From: Microcebus murinus
Taxonomy: Eukaryota > Chordata > Mammalia > Primates > Cheirogaleidae
Reading direction: 5' to 3'
Assembly (NCBI RefSeq): GCF_040939455.1
Contig: NC_134117.1
Location: forward strand, 67,292,501 to 67,356,500
DNA length: 64,000 nt
In this document: piece after piece, positions 44,215-55,909 of the stretch
Numbering within the stretch: position 1 is the first letter of the stretch
Layout: each line of letters starts with the position of its first letter
Program-made: the position numbers and the translations under genes
Notes under the pieces: model-generated
Told to the model about the DNA's origin: nothing
What the model saw: only the letters and a program-made list of their open reading frames with translations
Database searches by the model: none

Positions 44215-44400
44215 TTCTGAGCACCTAGTACCTACCAGGTAGGCGTGACAGCAACTGACATGTATGTCTTCCTCATTTACTTCCACAACCTTCCATGAGG
44301 TAGGTCTTATTAGCCCGATTCTACAGATGGGGAAACTGAGCCATCTAATGGATTCTACATTGCCCATCACACAGCTGTTAAGGGTTACGGGTGGAATTCT
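44215..44400 (-). mobile_element. MIR SINE, reverse orientation
   Basis: 'ccttccatgaggtaggtctt', 'ctacagatggggaaactgag' and 'cacacagctgttaagggtta' are unmistakable reversed MIR landmarks. Confidence 0.9.
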
Positions 44401-45317
44401 GGTGCCAGCCCAAGTGCCCTGCAACACACCAGCAGCTCACCTGGTTTCACAGGGAGCTATTGGAGAAGCCTCACCTGACCTCCCTTCGGGGAGCCAGGTG
44501 CTGGCAGGGACAGCAACAAGGCTCATCCTGAGCCATCCCCACCTTTCCTGGGGCTCTCCTGGAACTCCCTCTAAGACCTGCCTCCGCAAGTTAGCTCCAG
44601 GCTTAACTAACTTCTCTGACCACTCCAACCTTTTAAAGACCCAACAAATTTTCCCTTTTTAGTCTCATGTCATTGCTTGTTGTTCCACTGCCCTTTTACA
44701 TCTCCAACATTTCCTCCCCTCCAGCTGGCTGCTCATACCAGGCATCTGCTGGCTGTGCCATGTGGGCTGTCCAGTGCCTGGCCCTGGGAGTGACCTTTCT
44801 GATCTCACGTCGCTCAGAAGAGGCATCAAGAGGGTCCCAAGGGTCCAGTCCCCAGCTCGCTCCACTGCACTTCTCTGACCCTCTTACCTGCCCTGCCTCC
44901 TCAACAGCTGCTTCAAAATGTACTCTGCACCTTGGCACACATGCGTTCTGTGCTGGGGAACCCAGAAGCTTCATGTTTAAGATGCACCAAGACGAAGGAG
45001 CCAGTAGCCCGACTGCGATGAGGAAAACATCTGGCAGAAAGGCTCCCTCCCCTGCCCGCCCTGAACACATACCCCACACGTCCTGTCCTCAGCTGCGCCA
45101 CTTGGTTCCCTGTGGATCCGGGTCTTTGCTCACCCCCAGCTCTGCTGCGGGGGTTCCACAAGGGTCCCTGACCAGGATCCACAGGAACCTGCTAGGCCCC
45201 ACAGAACTGTGCTTCTCTCCACTACCCTGAGCCCTGAAGCCATGGCAGGTACCGGGGCTGAGCCCCCCCAAAACGCAGAAGGAGAAACTGGTAGGAAACC
45301 AACATACTTAGGGTACA
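44401..45317. other. No recognisable feature
   Basis: C-rich unique sequence. Open frames (for example 44667-45230) show no motif. Confidence 0.3.
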
Positions 45318-45540
45318 ACTCATGGTCTGGCACTGTGCCTGATCCTGTCACATCCATCATCTCAGCCAATCTCCAACACCCCTGTAAGGTACAAGGTATT
45401 ATCTCCATTTTACAGATGGAAAAACGAAGGCTCCAAAAGGGACAAGGTAACTTGTCTTTTCAGGGAACTAGGGAAGCAGGGGTCAGAATCCAGGCTGGCA
45501 GACGCCAAAGCCACACTCTTTTCATGGTCAGGGTGTGGGG
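45318..45540 (-). mobile_element. MIR SINE, reverse orientation
   Basis: 'ggtctggcactgtgcctgatc', 'cctgtaaggtacaaggtatta' and 'ccattttacagatggaaaaac' match reversed MIR. Confidence 0.9.
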
Positions 45541-45622
45541 TGTTCTCAGATCTGAGCCTCCTGGACCTAAACCTGGGCTAGAAGAGTATTTTAAAACCAT
45601 TGGATGGCAGTGTCCCCATCTG

Positions 45623-46020
45623 TGATGGCTAATTTTATGTGTCAATTTGGCTAGGCTGCTGTGGCCAGTTGCTCGGTCAAGCACTAGTCTAGGGGTTGCT
45701 ATGAAGGCATTTTTCAGATGTTATTAACAGTTAAATCAGTAGCCTCTGAGGAAAGCAGATTACCCTGCACAGCATGGGTGGGGCCCATCTATCCAGCCGA
45801 AAGGCTTAAGAAAAGAGACTATGTCCCCTGAGAAAGAAGGGCTTCTGCCCCAGACTGCCCTCGGACTCAAGGCTGCAACATCAACTCCCCCCGGTCCCCA
45901 GCCTGCTGGCCTGCTCTGCAGATTTCGGATTTGGAGAGCCCGCAATCATGTAAGCTAATTCCTTAAAATTAACCAACCAATCAGCCAGTAAATATCTCTT
46001 CCTCTCTCCTTCCCCCAGAC
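45623..46020 (+). mobile_element. MLT2-type ERVL LTR
   Basis: Starts 'tgatggctaattttatgtgt', then 'ttaacagttaaatcagtagc', 'aaagcagattaccctgca', 'gcctgctggcctgctctgc' and 'ctaattccttaaaatta'. Solo LTR of the ancient endogenous ERVL group. No viral genes are attached. Confidence 0.85.
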
Positions 46021-46334
46021 TGACACACACATCCCCTGGGAGAAGCCCTCGCTCCATCTCCCACCATTGGGCGGGAGCACGTGGACGCTGAGAGACAGGC
46101 AGGGAGGCAGGGTCTGTCCTGCTCTGAGGTGTGTCCCATACACCTTTATTTCTCTTAACCTGACTGGAAGTGACGTGGCTGAGCACTGATCCTGGCTTTA
46201 TGGCTGTGTGAAACCCAGTGAAAGAGCTATCAGTGTGTGACCATGCGACTCTCAGGCCTCACTGCCCGCCCTGCTCCCCTGTGCCCAGAAAGCACCGGAA
46301 CACTGAAGTCCACCTCAGCGGCCCCAAAGGCTAG

Positions 46335-46606
46335 AGGGCAGGAGCAGGGCAGGGGAGGTCTGCACAGGGAGCTCCCCCTGCAGGGAAGGGCAGGAGCAGG
46401 GCAGGGGAGGTCTGCACAGGGAGCTCCCCCTGCAGGGAAGGGCGGGAGCAGGGCAGGGGAGGTCTGCACAGGGAGCTCCCCCTGCAGGGAAGGGCAGGAG
46501 CAGGGCAGGGGAGGTCTGCACAGGGAGCTCCCCCTGAAGGGAAGGGCGGGAGCAGGGCAGGGGAGGTCTGCACAGGGAGCTCCCCCTGCAGGGAAGGGCG
46601 GGAGCA
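46335..46606. repeat. 52-bp minisatellite, 5.2 copies
   Basis: The word ggtctgcacaggg recurs at 46357, 46409, 46461, 46513 and 46565, exactly 52 bp apart. Copies are nearly identical: differences are a/g in gggc(a/g)gg and one ctgcagg to ctgaagg change in the fourth. Because 52 is not a multiple of three, a frame shifts each copy, and several overlapping minus-strand frames stay open. The repetitive peptides they encode are artefacts. Confidence 0.97.
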
Positions 46607-46737
46607 TTCACTCTCAGAAGCAATGGAAACTGGCCATTCAGTAAGTTCCGCCCCAGGCAACAGGTGGTTTCCCTGGGGACCGTAGAAAGGAGGATCACAG
46701 AGCACCTTGGGTCTTCTCAGAAGAAGGGAGGGGCTGA

Positions 46738-46860
46738 GAGTTCCACTGAGCGCTTTCTGTACTTTGTCTCCAATTTTCACAACAATTCTACAAGGTAGGC
46801 AACACTGTCCCCATTTTACAGTTGAAGAAGCTGAGGCCCAAAGAGTCAGTCAACAACTCT
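46738..46860 (-). mobile_element. MIR SINE fragment, reverse orientation
   Basis: 'acaacaattctacaaggtagg', 'gtccccattttacagttgaag' and 'aagctgaggcccaaag' match. Confidence 0.9.
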
Positions 46861-47924
46861 CTTTCCAAAGACCTTGCAACAAGGCATTTACAAACAGGGA
46901 CTGTAGACATCAAAATGCATGCTCTTATGTTCCAGCCCAACTCCTGCTACCATAACTTGGATAGAGATCAGTGACCTAACACCTACCCTGACTACATCTA
47001 GGAACGCTTCTTCGTCCTGTCTCCCAGCCGTGGGAAGTGATGACTCCACCTGACCTGGAGATTCAGAGAAGAGGAAACACCATCAGGGGTCATGTCATCT
47101 AGACCCTTCAAGAAGTGGGTACCAGCCTCTTCTCCAAAACTTGAAAGGAAGAGTCTTCCTCCTAGTGTAGGTACCTCGCTTGGGGGTCCCTCATGCTAGA
47201 GCCCCATACCCTGCCTGGTCCCTTGCTGTGGCCCTGGCTCCCACAAGAACTGTGAGTGCTAGTGGGCCCTGGTGGCTTGTCTAGGGCTCCCTCAAGCCAA
47301 GGCCAATGGAGAAGTCTCTTTGCTCAGGTAACCTTTCCCAGTCCCTTTCCTCTCCCTGATTTAAAATAGTTCCTAATCACATGTGACACTTCCTTATCTG
47401 ATCAAGACAACTTCCAAATCCCAGGGAGACACAGAAGAATCTAGGAACTCCCAAATATAAACCTGTGGTAACCTGGGCTCAGAAAACAAAGGGTCTCCAA
47501 GCTGGGAAGGCCTCCTGTATTGGGCTCAAGTCCCTCCATTCTCTGCCTCCTGTCCTTGCTATGAATCTGGCTTCCAGAAGCCAAGAGGCAGAGCAGCGAA
47601 GAAAAAGAGGAGGGGAAGAGAGGGAGAGGGAGGAAGGAGGTTCAAGACCCAGGCTAGGAAACAAGGGACTCCCCCACACACAGAGATCCAAAATCCTTCG
47701 CAACCATGCTGATGTTGAAAGATGTAAGGACCCTAACAACTAAAAGCTCCAGAGAGAGGGCAGAGCGCCCATGGCAGTCTGAACCCCAAAGCCGGACAGT
47801 TCTGCCTCAGAAGTGTTTAGGATTACGGTGCTGCCCTGACTTGCCCACAGTCTGCCTGGACTTGAGCAGGGAAGTGGGAGAATCACCATTCTTTTTTCTT
47901 TTCTTTTTTTCCACCTCTTTTCAA
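46861..47924. other. No recognisable feature
   Basis: About 1.06 kb of unique-looking sequence with a purine-rich stretch at 47600-47645. No exon evidence. Confidence 0.3.
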
Positions 47925-48062
47925 GTATAATTGGTATAACAAAAAACTGCACATAACCAGTATATACAATGTGGTGAGTTTAGACATACCTATACATTAG
48001 TGTTACCATCACAACTGCCCAGGTATTCAACATATCCATCACCTCCCAAAATTTCCCTCTGT
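47925..48062 (-). mobile_element. L1M 3'-UTR fragment, reverse orientation
   Basis: 'agtataattggtataacaaa', 'aactgcacataaccagtata' and 'catatccatcacctccc' are the reversed form of an old L1 3' region. Opposite orientation to the L1M that follows at once. Confidence 0.6.
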
Positions 48063-48064
48063 CC

Positions 48065-48870
48065 CCAAATGATAACGAGCATTGGCAAAGAACCTTTGCA
48101 CATTGTTAGTGAGATTGCAGAGCGGTATAGCCATTATGGAAACCACTATGGAGGGTCTATGAAAAACTTAAAATAGAACTGCCATATAGTTCAGCAACCC
48201 CACAGAAAATGCAATCCGTATCTTGAAGAGATGACTGCGCCCTCCTGTTCACTGCAGCACTATTCACAATAGCCAGCTATGAAAACAGCCTAAGTGTCCA
48301 TCGACAGGTGAGCGGACAAAGAAAATGTGCCGTATATACACAATAGAATATTATGCTGCCTTAAAAAAGAAGGAAATCCTGCCATTTGAACATGGATGAA
48401 CCTAGAGAACATTACGCTGGCGAAATAAGCCAGACACAGAAAGACAAATACTACGTGATGTCACTCATATGGGGAGTCTCAAGAAGTCAAACTCACATAA
48501 GCGCAGCACAGAAAGACGGGGTCCAGGGCTAGGGTGGAGGGAATGGGGAGATGTTGGTCAAAGGATACAAACTTTAGTAATGAGACGAGTAAGCTCTGAA
48601 GCTCCAATGCACAGCATGGTAACTGCAGTTAACAATACCGTACTGCATACTTGCAGCTTGCTAAGAAAGCAGGTCTTAGGTGTTCTCACCACACACACAC
48701 AAAAAAGTTAACATGAGATGATGGATACGTTGATTAGCTTAATTGTGCAGAACACTTCACTATATATATATATATATTAATATATCAAAACACCATGCTG
48801 TATATCATAAATATATAATTTTCATTTGTCAAAATATTTTTATTTATTTTATCTGATAAAGCTAGAGAAA
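48065..48870 (+). mobile_element. L1M 3' end, plus orientation
   Basis: 'gcactattcacaatagccag', 'aagtgtccatcgacaggtga', 'aatattatgctgccttaaaaa', 'gaaataagccagacacagaa' and 'taacaataccgtactgcata' are in ORF2-end to 3'-UTR order. Frames are broken. Confidence 0.85.
48760..48778. repeat. (TA)n microsatellite in L1M
   Basis: Uninterrupted ta run. Confidence 0.85.
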
Positions 48871-49649
48871 AAAATAAAGACAAAAATGTCCTTTGTCCTT
48901 TGGTGGGTGTCTAGATTGCTTCTGTTTTGTGTGTATGTGTGGTAAGAACACTGAACACGAGACTACCCTCCCAACAAACTCAATGCCTCATTGTTGACCA
49001 CAGCACCGTGCGGTACAGCGAACCTCGGGGACTCACCCATCCTGCGTCACTAACTTCATACCCATCAAACAACAGCTCCCCGTCCCCTGCCCCAGGACCA
49101 CCGCTCTTCATCCCCACTCCCTGCTGCCACTTCGGCATGAATTCCACTGCCCAGGGTTCCATCCTCATTCCTGCCACCGTGCCCCTGCCCCTCTTGGCTG
49201 TGCTGCCCCAGACACCCACTTTCCAGCCTGCCTCAGCCCCCAGAAGTTGCTCCTGTCTCTTTACCTCCACAGACAGACAAACTGAGCCCACCTCTGAGTG
49301 CCCAGCTGGGTCCCCCACCTCCAGACCTGAACCAGGAACCACCAAGCTTTGGAATGAGGGCCTAACCCTTGGCCCCGGCCTCAGAGCCAGTTACAGAACA
49401 TTTGGTTGAAACAGGCCGTTGCCCCTGCACACCCTGACAAGTTGGAGAGGAGGGGGACTCTCTCTGGCCAGATGAATTGGTGGAATCAGAACACCAAACA
49501 CCCAGCCTCAGAGCGCCCTTGGGTCACTGTTCACAAGCCGCGGGCTCTCCAGTGGAGTGGCACTGATCAAAAGAGAAATCTACTCTGCTGCAGAAAGAAA
49601 ATGTATCTGGTGCAATAGCAAGTATATAAAACATACTTGGTTACAGGGT
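48871..49649. other. No recognisable feature
   Basis: C-rich unique sequence with a 160-codon open frame (48927-49409) lacking recognisable motifs. Confidence 0.3.
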
Positions 49650-49994
49650 GTTTAACCCATTTCGTGTTGCTATAAGAGAACACCTGAGACTGGGTGAAGA
49701 ACAGAGAGGTATTTCCTGCAGTTCTAGACGCTGAGAAGTGCAAAGCCGAGGAGCCCACATCTGGCGAGGGCTTTCTAGCTGCCCCTCCCCTGGCAGAAGG
49801 CAGAAGGGCAAGGGAGGGCCAAGCTCGCTTTGTTAACAGCCCACTCTCCAGGGCAAGCCCCCGCCCTGGTAATGACACTAATCCACTCAGGAGAGCACGG
49901 CCCTCGTGAACTTTTAATGGTCCCACTTCTTAATATCATCGCAATGGCAGTTAAGTTTCAACACGAGATTTGGAGGAGACATTCAAACCACAAC
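49650..49994 (-). mobile_element. MST/THE1-type MaLR LTR, reverse orientation
   Basis: 'acacctgagactgggtgaag', 'tggcagaaggcagaagggcaa', 'aacacgagatttggaggagac' and 'attcaaaccac' match the reversed MST LTR. Confidence 0.85.
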
Positions 49995-51720
49995 GGAGGG
50001 CTGCTACAGATATATTTGTTCAGTTATTTACGTTTGGGAATAGCCTGTACTCTATGTCGATAGGAAGATGATACTGTAAATTAGTGGATATAAAAGAGCT
50101 TGTCTTAGTACTTAGGATTTATAAAGTCACTGCAGAGATAAAGGATAGGAAGCCGCGGAGCATTAATTTTCTTGAGACCGCAAGAGTGAGGTGAGTCTTG
50201 AAGACACACAGTTGGGGTTTGACAGAGTGAAAACAGAGTCCAGATGGTGCCGCTGGACATCTTCTGGAGAAGAGCGTGCGGACGCCGCTCTCGGTCATCC
50301 GCTGAGGGCCCCTTCTCGTGCTAACAACATGATAATTAACAAGATCATCGTATATACGAAGCCCCCCTGGGTCTTGTAAGAACTACCCCGGGGGAAGTAC
50401 TGATGTAGTCTGCAGGGGGCTGCGTGGGGGACGGAGAAAGGCACATACAGAATAAAGGTTGACTCACACGTCCTGGGCGTGGCACCTGCCTGGCGTGTGT
50501 CCCCGGAGCACTGTTTCAACCACAAGAAAGAACAGGAGTCCACACTGCCTCCTCTATTCTCCTGGGCAGCATCCCCAGGTGGAAGGAGCCCCCGACTGGA
50601 GGAGGCTGTGTTTGTTCTCAATGACTCTCATGAGCGACTTGAATTGCTAACAGTGTGGCCTCTGGCCTCCATGGTTACTGCCATCAAAGAACCACCCAAG
50701 GGACATCCAATAAGTGGAAGGGGGTCAATAACCTTCAATATGCTTCCTTCTGAAATGCATTTGTGAATGAGCACACACAGGTTGCACTGAAGTCCCTCCA
50801 CCTACAAAGCGCCCCTGCTGGGAGAGACGCCCTAAGAGAGGCCTGGACGCAGCGCCTCGGCGAGCTTGGCCTCCACCCAAGACAGAGCTGACTTCTCTCT
50901 ACCTCTCCACTGCTACCTTTCCAGAATACCGCCAGCTCTGCTCAAGCCCACCACCACCCCCTCAGGAGCAGGCTTGCTGGGCCGGCAGCCTCAGCTCCCC
51001 ATCCACACACTGTGACATCACTTGCATGGTTTGCTGAGCCCAAGCCTGGTGCACAGAGTGGTCCCCCCCTCTCACCCAGCTCTCCTGCTGCTTCTGCCCT
51101 GACCCACAGCAATTGCAGGGCAGCCCTCACACCCTCCTGGCCACGTCCCCAAGCACATATCCTTCTATCCAGGCACACGGCCACTAGTGGGCCCCACTGT
51201 GAACAGACACAATGCCCCAAGTCTTGCCCCCCAACGCCCTTCCCAATGGACTGTACCCCAGGGAGATGCTCAGGACACAGCCACACAGGGGCTCTTCATG
51301 CACTTGGCCATGGTGCCTCCCCATCCCCAGCACTTCCACGAGGGCCATCTGCCATGGTGCTCCCAGCCCGGGGTGGGCAAAGGGTGAGGGTCAGGCTCCA
51401 TCAGCTTTCAACTGCACCTGATACCACCAACGTGCCTTGGGCCCCCAGGACCCCAGTCATGGCTTAGCGCATCAGCCTGTCAGTGTCTTTGCTGGGGACC
51501 CAGCTGTCTGCGTGTTGTGGGGAGAGGCGCATACCAGTCCCATCTCCAGGCTTCCCACTGCCCACCTGCGGTCTCTGCAAAGAGGATGAAAACTCCAGAG
51601 AAGGCAGCTGAGCCCGTTCAGACCCAGCCAGACATGCCTGCTGCCCTCTCGTCTTGGCCCAGAGACTCCATGTCTGCTGGACTGCTCCAGTCTGCTGGAG
51701 ACTGAAATGTCCCCACATTT
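49995..51720. other. Unique sequence, nothing recognised
   Basis: About 1.7 kb. 50040-50180 is AT-rich, the rest GC-rich. No repeat signature or exon. Confidence 0.3.
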
Positions 51721-51910
51721 ATGTTTGGAGCTTCCAAAAAGCCAAAGTCAGAGGAATTTACAGCTTGGCTGGCTTTGCTAACACCGTGCAGCAGTCTGCT
51801 CAGTGACAGCCTGCTATCTCTGAGCTCAGATCTCTCCGTCCCAGGCAGCAGAGGGTATGGGAAGGTGAGCGTGATAGATTTCCAGCCAATCCATCCTGAA
51901 AGAGCCTCAT
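51721..51910 (+). other. Exon-like or conserved-looking segment
   Basis: An open frame from an ATG at 51721 (84 codons, to 51975) begins MFGASKKPKSEEFTAW. A donor-like 'gggaag' then 'gtgagc' occurs at about 51858-51869. Repeat-free. I do not recognise the peptide, and one donor-like site is weak evidence. Confidence 0.2.
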
Positions 51911-52019
51911 GTGTCAAGATGGAGCAGGAGCAGCGTGAGGAGGACCCGGCAGGAGGAAGCGGAGGGGGCAGCTGAGGACACGGAGAGGAAGGGGGGGAGG
52001 GGCAGGCCAAGGTTTTCTG

Positions 52020-52215
52020 AGCATGTCCTCTGTGCCAGCCAGGGAAATAAGACATCCCATGGTGATACCTTGTCCAATCCTTATCTCCTCCTTACCAATG
52101 AGGAAACCAGGGCTCAGAGAGGTTATGAAACATGCTTAAAATCACACAGCGGTAAGTACAAACTCAGACTGTAGGACATGGAAGTCTATGCTCTTTCCAC
52201 TCTATCATGCAGCTT
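52020..52215 (-). mobile_element. MIR SINE, reverse orientation
   Basis: 'atgtcctctgtgccagccagg', 'ccaatgaggaaaccagggctc', 'cagagaggttatgaaacatg' and 'aatcacacagcggtaagta' match. Confidence 0.9.
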
Positions 52216-52635
52216 CCAGCAGGCACTGGGAGGAAACCCTGGGAGACCCAGTGGGGACAGCACATGGGTGTCACCCACATGCATGCTCCCAGAAGCCTTC
52301 ATTGTACATGAGTGTGACCCCACAACAAAACATGCCCACAACAAAACATGCCTTCCTCAAAGCCCGAGGGTCTTAGTGGTTCTCATGTAGACCCCTCAAC
52401 CAGGCAGGGCAAATACCTAGACCACATGCGCGTGACCCAACACCTAGAGAGGTACAGGGACTTCCCAACTCCTGAGAACACCTGGGCTACCAGAATAAAG
52501 AAATGTTCTCTCTGTCTTTCCATCCAACCAACCTGGGCGTGGGGTTCAACAGCTGAGTCAAAAATCTCCTAGCAGTACCACAATCTGTTTCACTTAGCTT
52601 GTCTAGAAACCCTTGAGTCTACAGGTCTTAGGGTC
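52216..52635. other. Mostly unrecognised; small 15-bp tandem duplication at 52320-52350
   Basis: 'cacaacaaaacatgcc' occurs twice in tandem. The rest has no recognised feature. Confidence 0.4.
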
Positions 52636-52643
52636 CCCCAGAT
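52636..52643. repeat. Left target-site duplication of hAT MITE
   Basis: ccccagat, matching acccagat at 53117-53124 in 7 of 8 bases. Confidence 0.8.
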
Positions 52644-53116
52644 TAGCAGTCCCCAACCTTTCTGGCACCAGGGACCAGCGTCATGGAAGACAGTCCTCCC
52701 ACAGCCCAGCAGGAAGGGGTGGTCCCGGGACGACCCAAGCGCACCACATCCCCTGTGCAGTCAGACCTCTGTGCCAGGGACAGTCTGCACTTGCAGCCGC
52801 TCCCCAGCGCCGGCTCCGCCACCTCAGCTCCACCCCCGATCATCAGCACCAGACTCTCAAGGAGCCACAGCCTAGATCCCCGCATGCGCAGTCCACAGCC
52901 GCGCGGGGCTCCTGCGAGGATGCAACTGCAACGCCACCGCTGACCTGACGGGACTGGGACGCAGAGCCCACCGCGGTGCGGTGCGGGCGACGGGAGCCGC
53001 AACACAGATGAAGCCTTGCTCACCTGCCCACCGCCCACGTCCCACTCCAAGGCCCGGCCCCCAAACAGGCCATGGACTCAGCACGCGTCCGCAGCCCCCG
53101 GGTTTGGGGACCTCAG
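52644..53116 (+). mobile_element. Complete hAT-like non-autonomous element, 473 bp
   Basis: Starts 'tagcagtccccaacctttct' and ends 'gggtttggggacctcag', giving imperfect terminal inverted repeats (cagNggtccccaacc type). Flanked by an 8-bp duplication with one mismatch. The inside is CpG-rich and contains 'ctagatccccgcatgcgcagt'. I recognise the ends as a common mammalian hAT MITE. Open frames in it are incidental. Confidence 0.85.
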
Positions 53117-53124
53117 ACCCAGAT
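53117..53124. repeat. Right target-site duplication of hAT MITE
   Basis: acccagat directly after the terminal inverted repeat. Confidence 0.8.
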
Positions 53125-54224
53125 GACTGAAACCAGGGTACCCGCCCACATCAGCGGAACTGGGGAGCCCACTTCTCCCTGGCCTGGCCTCCATCCCCTA
53201 GCACTTGCAATTTGTGCAAAGTGCCTTGTGGCTGCCTGCCACCTCGCAGGCTCTTTCTGCTGACAGGACACTTTGGTAAAGTTCAGACCGCCTTGGCTAC
53301 TGTTAAGTTAAATGTGGGTGCAAACAAGGCAAACCTATCTCCAAATGTTTCCAGGTGGCTTAGCTCCTTCATGCCCAGATAACATCAGAGTCATTTCACT
53401 TTCAAAACAGAAATTCCCCCAACCTGGGAAAATGACTTTCGGTGGTGGTGCTGAGTGAGAAGTGACAGGAGGAAAGGCACCCTTTGTCCCCCCTCCCCCC
53501 AAACACACCGTCCCTTCTGTCCCTTCTCTGCTGGAGCCAACGACAAGAGCGCTTGCTCACTGCCTCCCAAGGGGCAAGCCCACCCTCATTGTCAGCAAAG
53601 CAGCAAAGAAGAAGCGATGGCTCCCTTTCCTCCCCAGCCGCTCCCGGGGAGGAGTTCTCCCATCGCCTCTGGCAGTGGACGCAGAGGCCGTGCCCCACCT
53701 GCCCCCAGACTGCAGAGCCCTCCTGGCACTGCTCCGGCCGCGAACAGGTAGGAGCTGGGGGCACAGGCAGGGCCGTGGGAGGAAGGTTCCCATCCTGGCT
53801 CCACCACCTACCAGCCCTGCAACGTGGGCAAGATGCTCCGCGTTCTGGAAATCACCACGGATCACACCTCGCAAGGTGACGAGGGAGACGGGGCCCGTTG
53901 TGAACCTTTACATGCTTTGACAGCTGCCACCTGTGCCGCCCCAGGATGCAGGGACTACGGTGAAACCCCAGGGCAGACCACAGACAAGTGTCAGTGGGCC
54001 CCAGGCCTGCAGTCCCAGGCTCAGCTACAGCCTGGGCTCAGGGACTGAGGGAGCAGCCGTCAGGGGTTGGGGATGGCGACAACAGGGAGGAGGAACCCAG
54101 ACAAGAGGCTTGTCCTGTGGAGGGGACCGGGGTGGGGGCTGGGCAGCACCAGAAGCTGGAACTTGGCAGGCTCTGCTTAACCCCCCTGCCATTGATAATG
54201 AGCACAATAATACTAACAGTTAGC
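53125..54224. other. Unique sequence, nothing recognised
   Basis: About 1.1 kb. Open frames on both strands at 53402-53920 lack motifs. Confidence 0.3.
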
Positions 54225-54420
54225 AGCAGCCGGCACTAACCATGCGCCGGGCACCAGCCCGAGTTCGTCACACACATCTCCCAGGCCATCCTCACGACAA
54301 CCCTGAGAGGCTGACAGGTGTGGATACAGGGGTTCCAAGAAACACAACTTGCCCAAGTCGCTCAGCCACTAATTTATAAGGCGAAAATTGGAACCCAGTC
54401 TCTGTGGCCCTGCCATGGCA
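54225..54420 (-). mobile_element. MIR SINE, reverse orientation
   Basis: 'aaccatgcgccgggcaccag', 'caggccatcctcacgacaaccctgagagg' and 'aacttgcccaagtcgctcagc' match. Confidence 0.9.
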
Positions 54421-54839
54421 CCTCTTGGGCACAGGAGCTGGGCACAGAACGTTGGTGCAATGAACAGAGAACTCCCCAGGCCCTGGCCCCCCTGCTCAGG
54501 CCCCTTTCCCCAGATCTCACAGTGTGCCACAGGGGAAGGAAGAGCCTTGGTCATGGGCACAGTCTTATGCCCTTGACGTTGGCACAAGATGAATGATGTC
54601 CCAGAACTCACCTATCTGTCACCAAAGCCTCCCCTAATCCAGAACCTCAATGCGGAAGCCCAGGAAATTCATGGGATAGGAAGAGTCTCCTCCCTGGCTG
54701 GGGGCAGGTGAGAGCTGGCCTGCAGCCCCAGCTGGGGTGTCCCACTCTTCCCGCATGTCCCCACCCCGCAGATTGGCGCTCCTGGTGGCTGGCTCCCTGA
54801 TGGACAGCTGGGCCTGCCAGCACTTGTTGTTTCTGCTAA
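54421..54839. other. No recognisable feature
   Basis: Unique-looking sequence. Confidence 0.3.
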
Positions 54840-55070
54840 ACTCCATGCTATTACAACAAAACCCCTGTATTTCTTGCAAACAATTTTCTCCTTTGCAATC
54901 TCATAAATTAATTCCCTCCTTTCGAGCTGACTGGCTTCCTGCTAATCTAACCACTAACCTATCACCATCCGTAAACTAAATGATCCGTAAACACTCTCCC
55001 ATCTCAAGCCTAATGCACTAAAATTACTTTTCGGTTTTTCCTGCTTTATCTTTCTTTGCTAAGGACAGCT
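54840..55070. promoter_or_regulatory. Candidate conserved noncoding element
   Basis: A 230-bp AT-rich, repeat-free island ('gcaatctcataaattaattc', 'gtaaactaaatgatccgtaa', 'gcactaaaattacttttcgg') in GC-rich DNA. Contains GTAAACA-like forkhead and TAAATTA homeodomain-type words. Composition-based inference. Confidence 0.3.
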
Positions 55071-55909
55071 CGGGTCCAGCTTCCTCTCTCCTTCCTCCCG
55101 AACTGAGAGGCTCCTGGCTCTTCACTCCTGAGGCTCCACTTCCCTGCCCCTCAGGCTCCGCAGCCAGGAGGTGGGGCTGCTGCGTTTAGCTGCCGCCCAG
55201 GGTCGCCCCGGCCTGAAGCCCACCAAGAAACAAGCCTCGAATGAGTACAGACAGGGTGGGGCCAAGGGCTGGCCCAGCCATAGTGCCAGAAACCCCAGAT
55301 GAAGGCAGGTGGCATGGAGGGGGCTCAGGTCCCTGAGAGGAGGGCTCCTCCCACTCCTTGGGCTCCGGTGGCCGGTGGCCACCTGCTCCCCAACCCTGAG
55401 GGGTGGGTCAGCCATGCCTAGAGGCCCAGCCTGGGGAAGCATCGCAGGAAGTCCCAGCCTGGCCCAGAGGTGGGCAGGAAAGCTTCAGGTGTTCTGGAAA
55501 TCCTGGCAGGGGTGGCTTAGAAGGAAAGGGTCGAGGGCTGCAAGAGGCACCCGCTGCTCACCAGGAGAAGGCCCCTGAGGAGGCAGTTCTCTCGGGCCAG
55601 CAGTCCCCTCTGCCAGCACTCCTCAGGGGTACAGCTGCCCAGCCCCCCATGCCGAATGCCGGCGTGCGAGGCTGCAGTTCGGGCCCTGGCCGGTGCCCTG
55701 AGACCTGCTGCAGAGCATCAGAGGACCAGGACCCATCGCTGAGCCTCCGTGTCCTGTCCTCCTCCACAGGAGCCCTCCCCGGGCCTGCAGTCAGGACCCT
55801 CCGCCCAACGTGGCCTGCCCAGGACTGGCCTCTTGCCCCGGACCCCCTGCCGGCATCTGATCCTGTTCTTGGGACAGGCCTAGTTCAGAGGCCCCACTTC
55901 CACCGGGCC
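55071..55909. other. GC-rich unique sequence, nothing recognised
   Basis: A 266-codon frame (55403-56203) is open here and into the following MIR, which argues that it is not coding. Confidence 0.35.

Noticed and set aside
45623..46020. Endogenous retrovirus with genes
   Set aside because: Only an MLT2-type solo LTR; no internal retroviral sequence on either side.
46335..46606. CRISPR-like regular repeat
   Set aside because: The repeats are contiguous with no unique spacers, and the genome is mammalian; it is a minisatellite.
46230..46780. Three overlapping minus-strand frames encoding repeated Cys/Pro/Leu-rich peptides
   Set aside because: They are translations of the 52-bp minisatellite in different frames, with no independent support.
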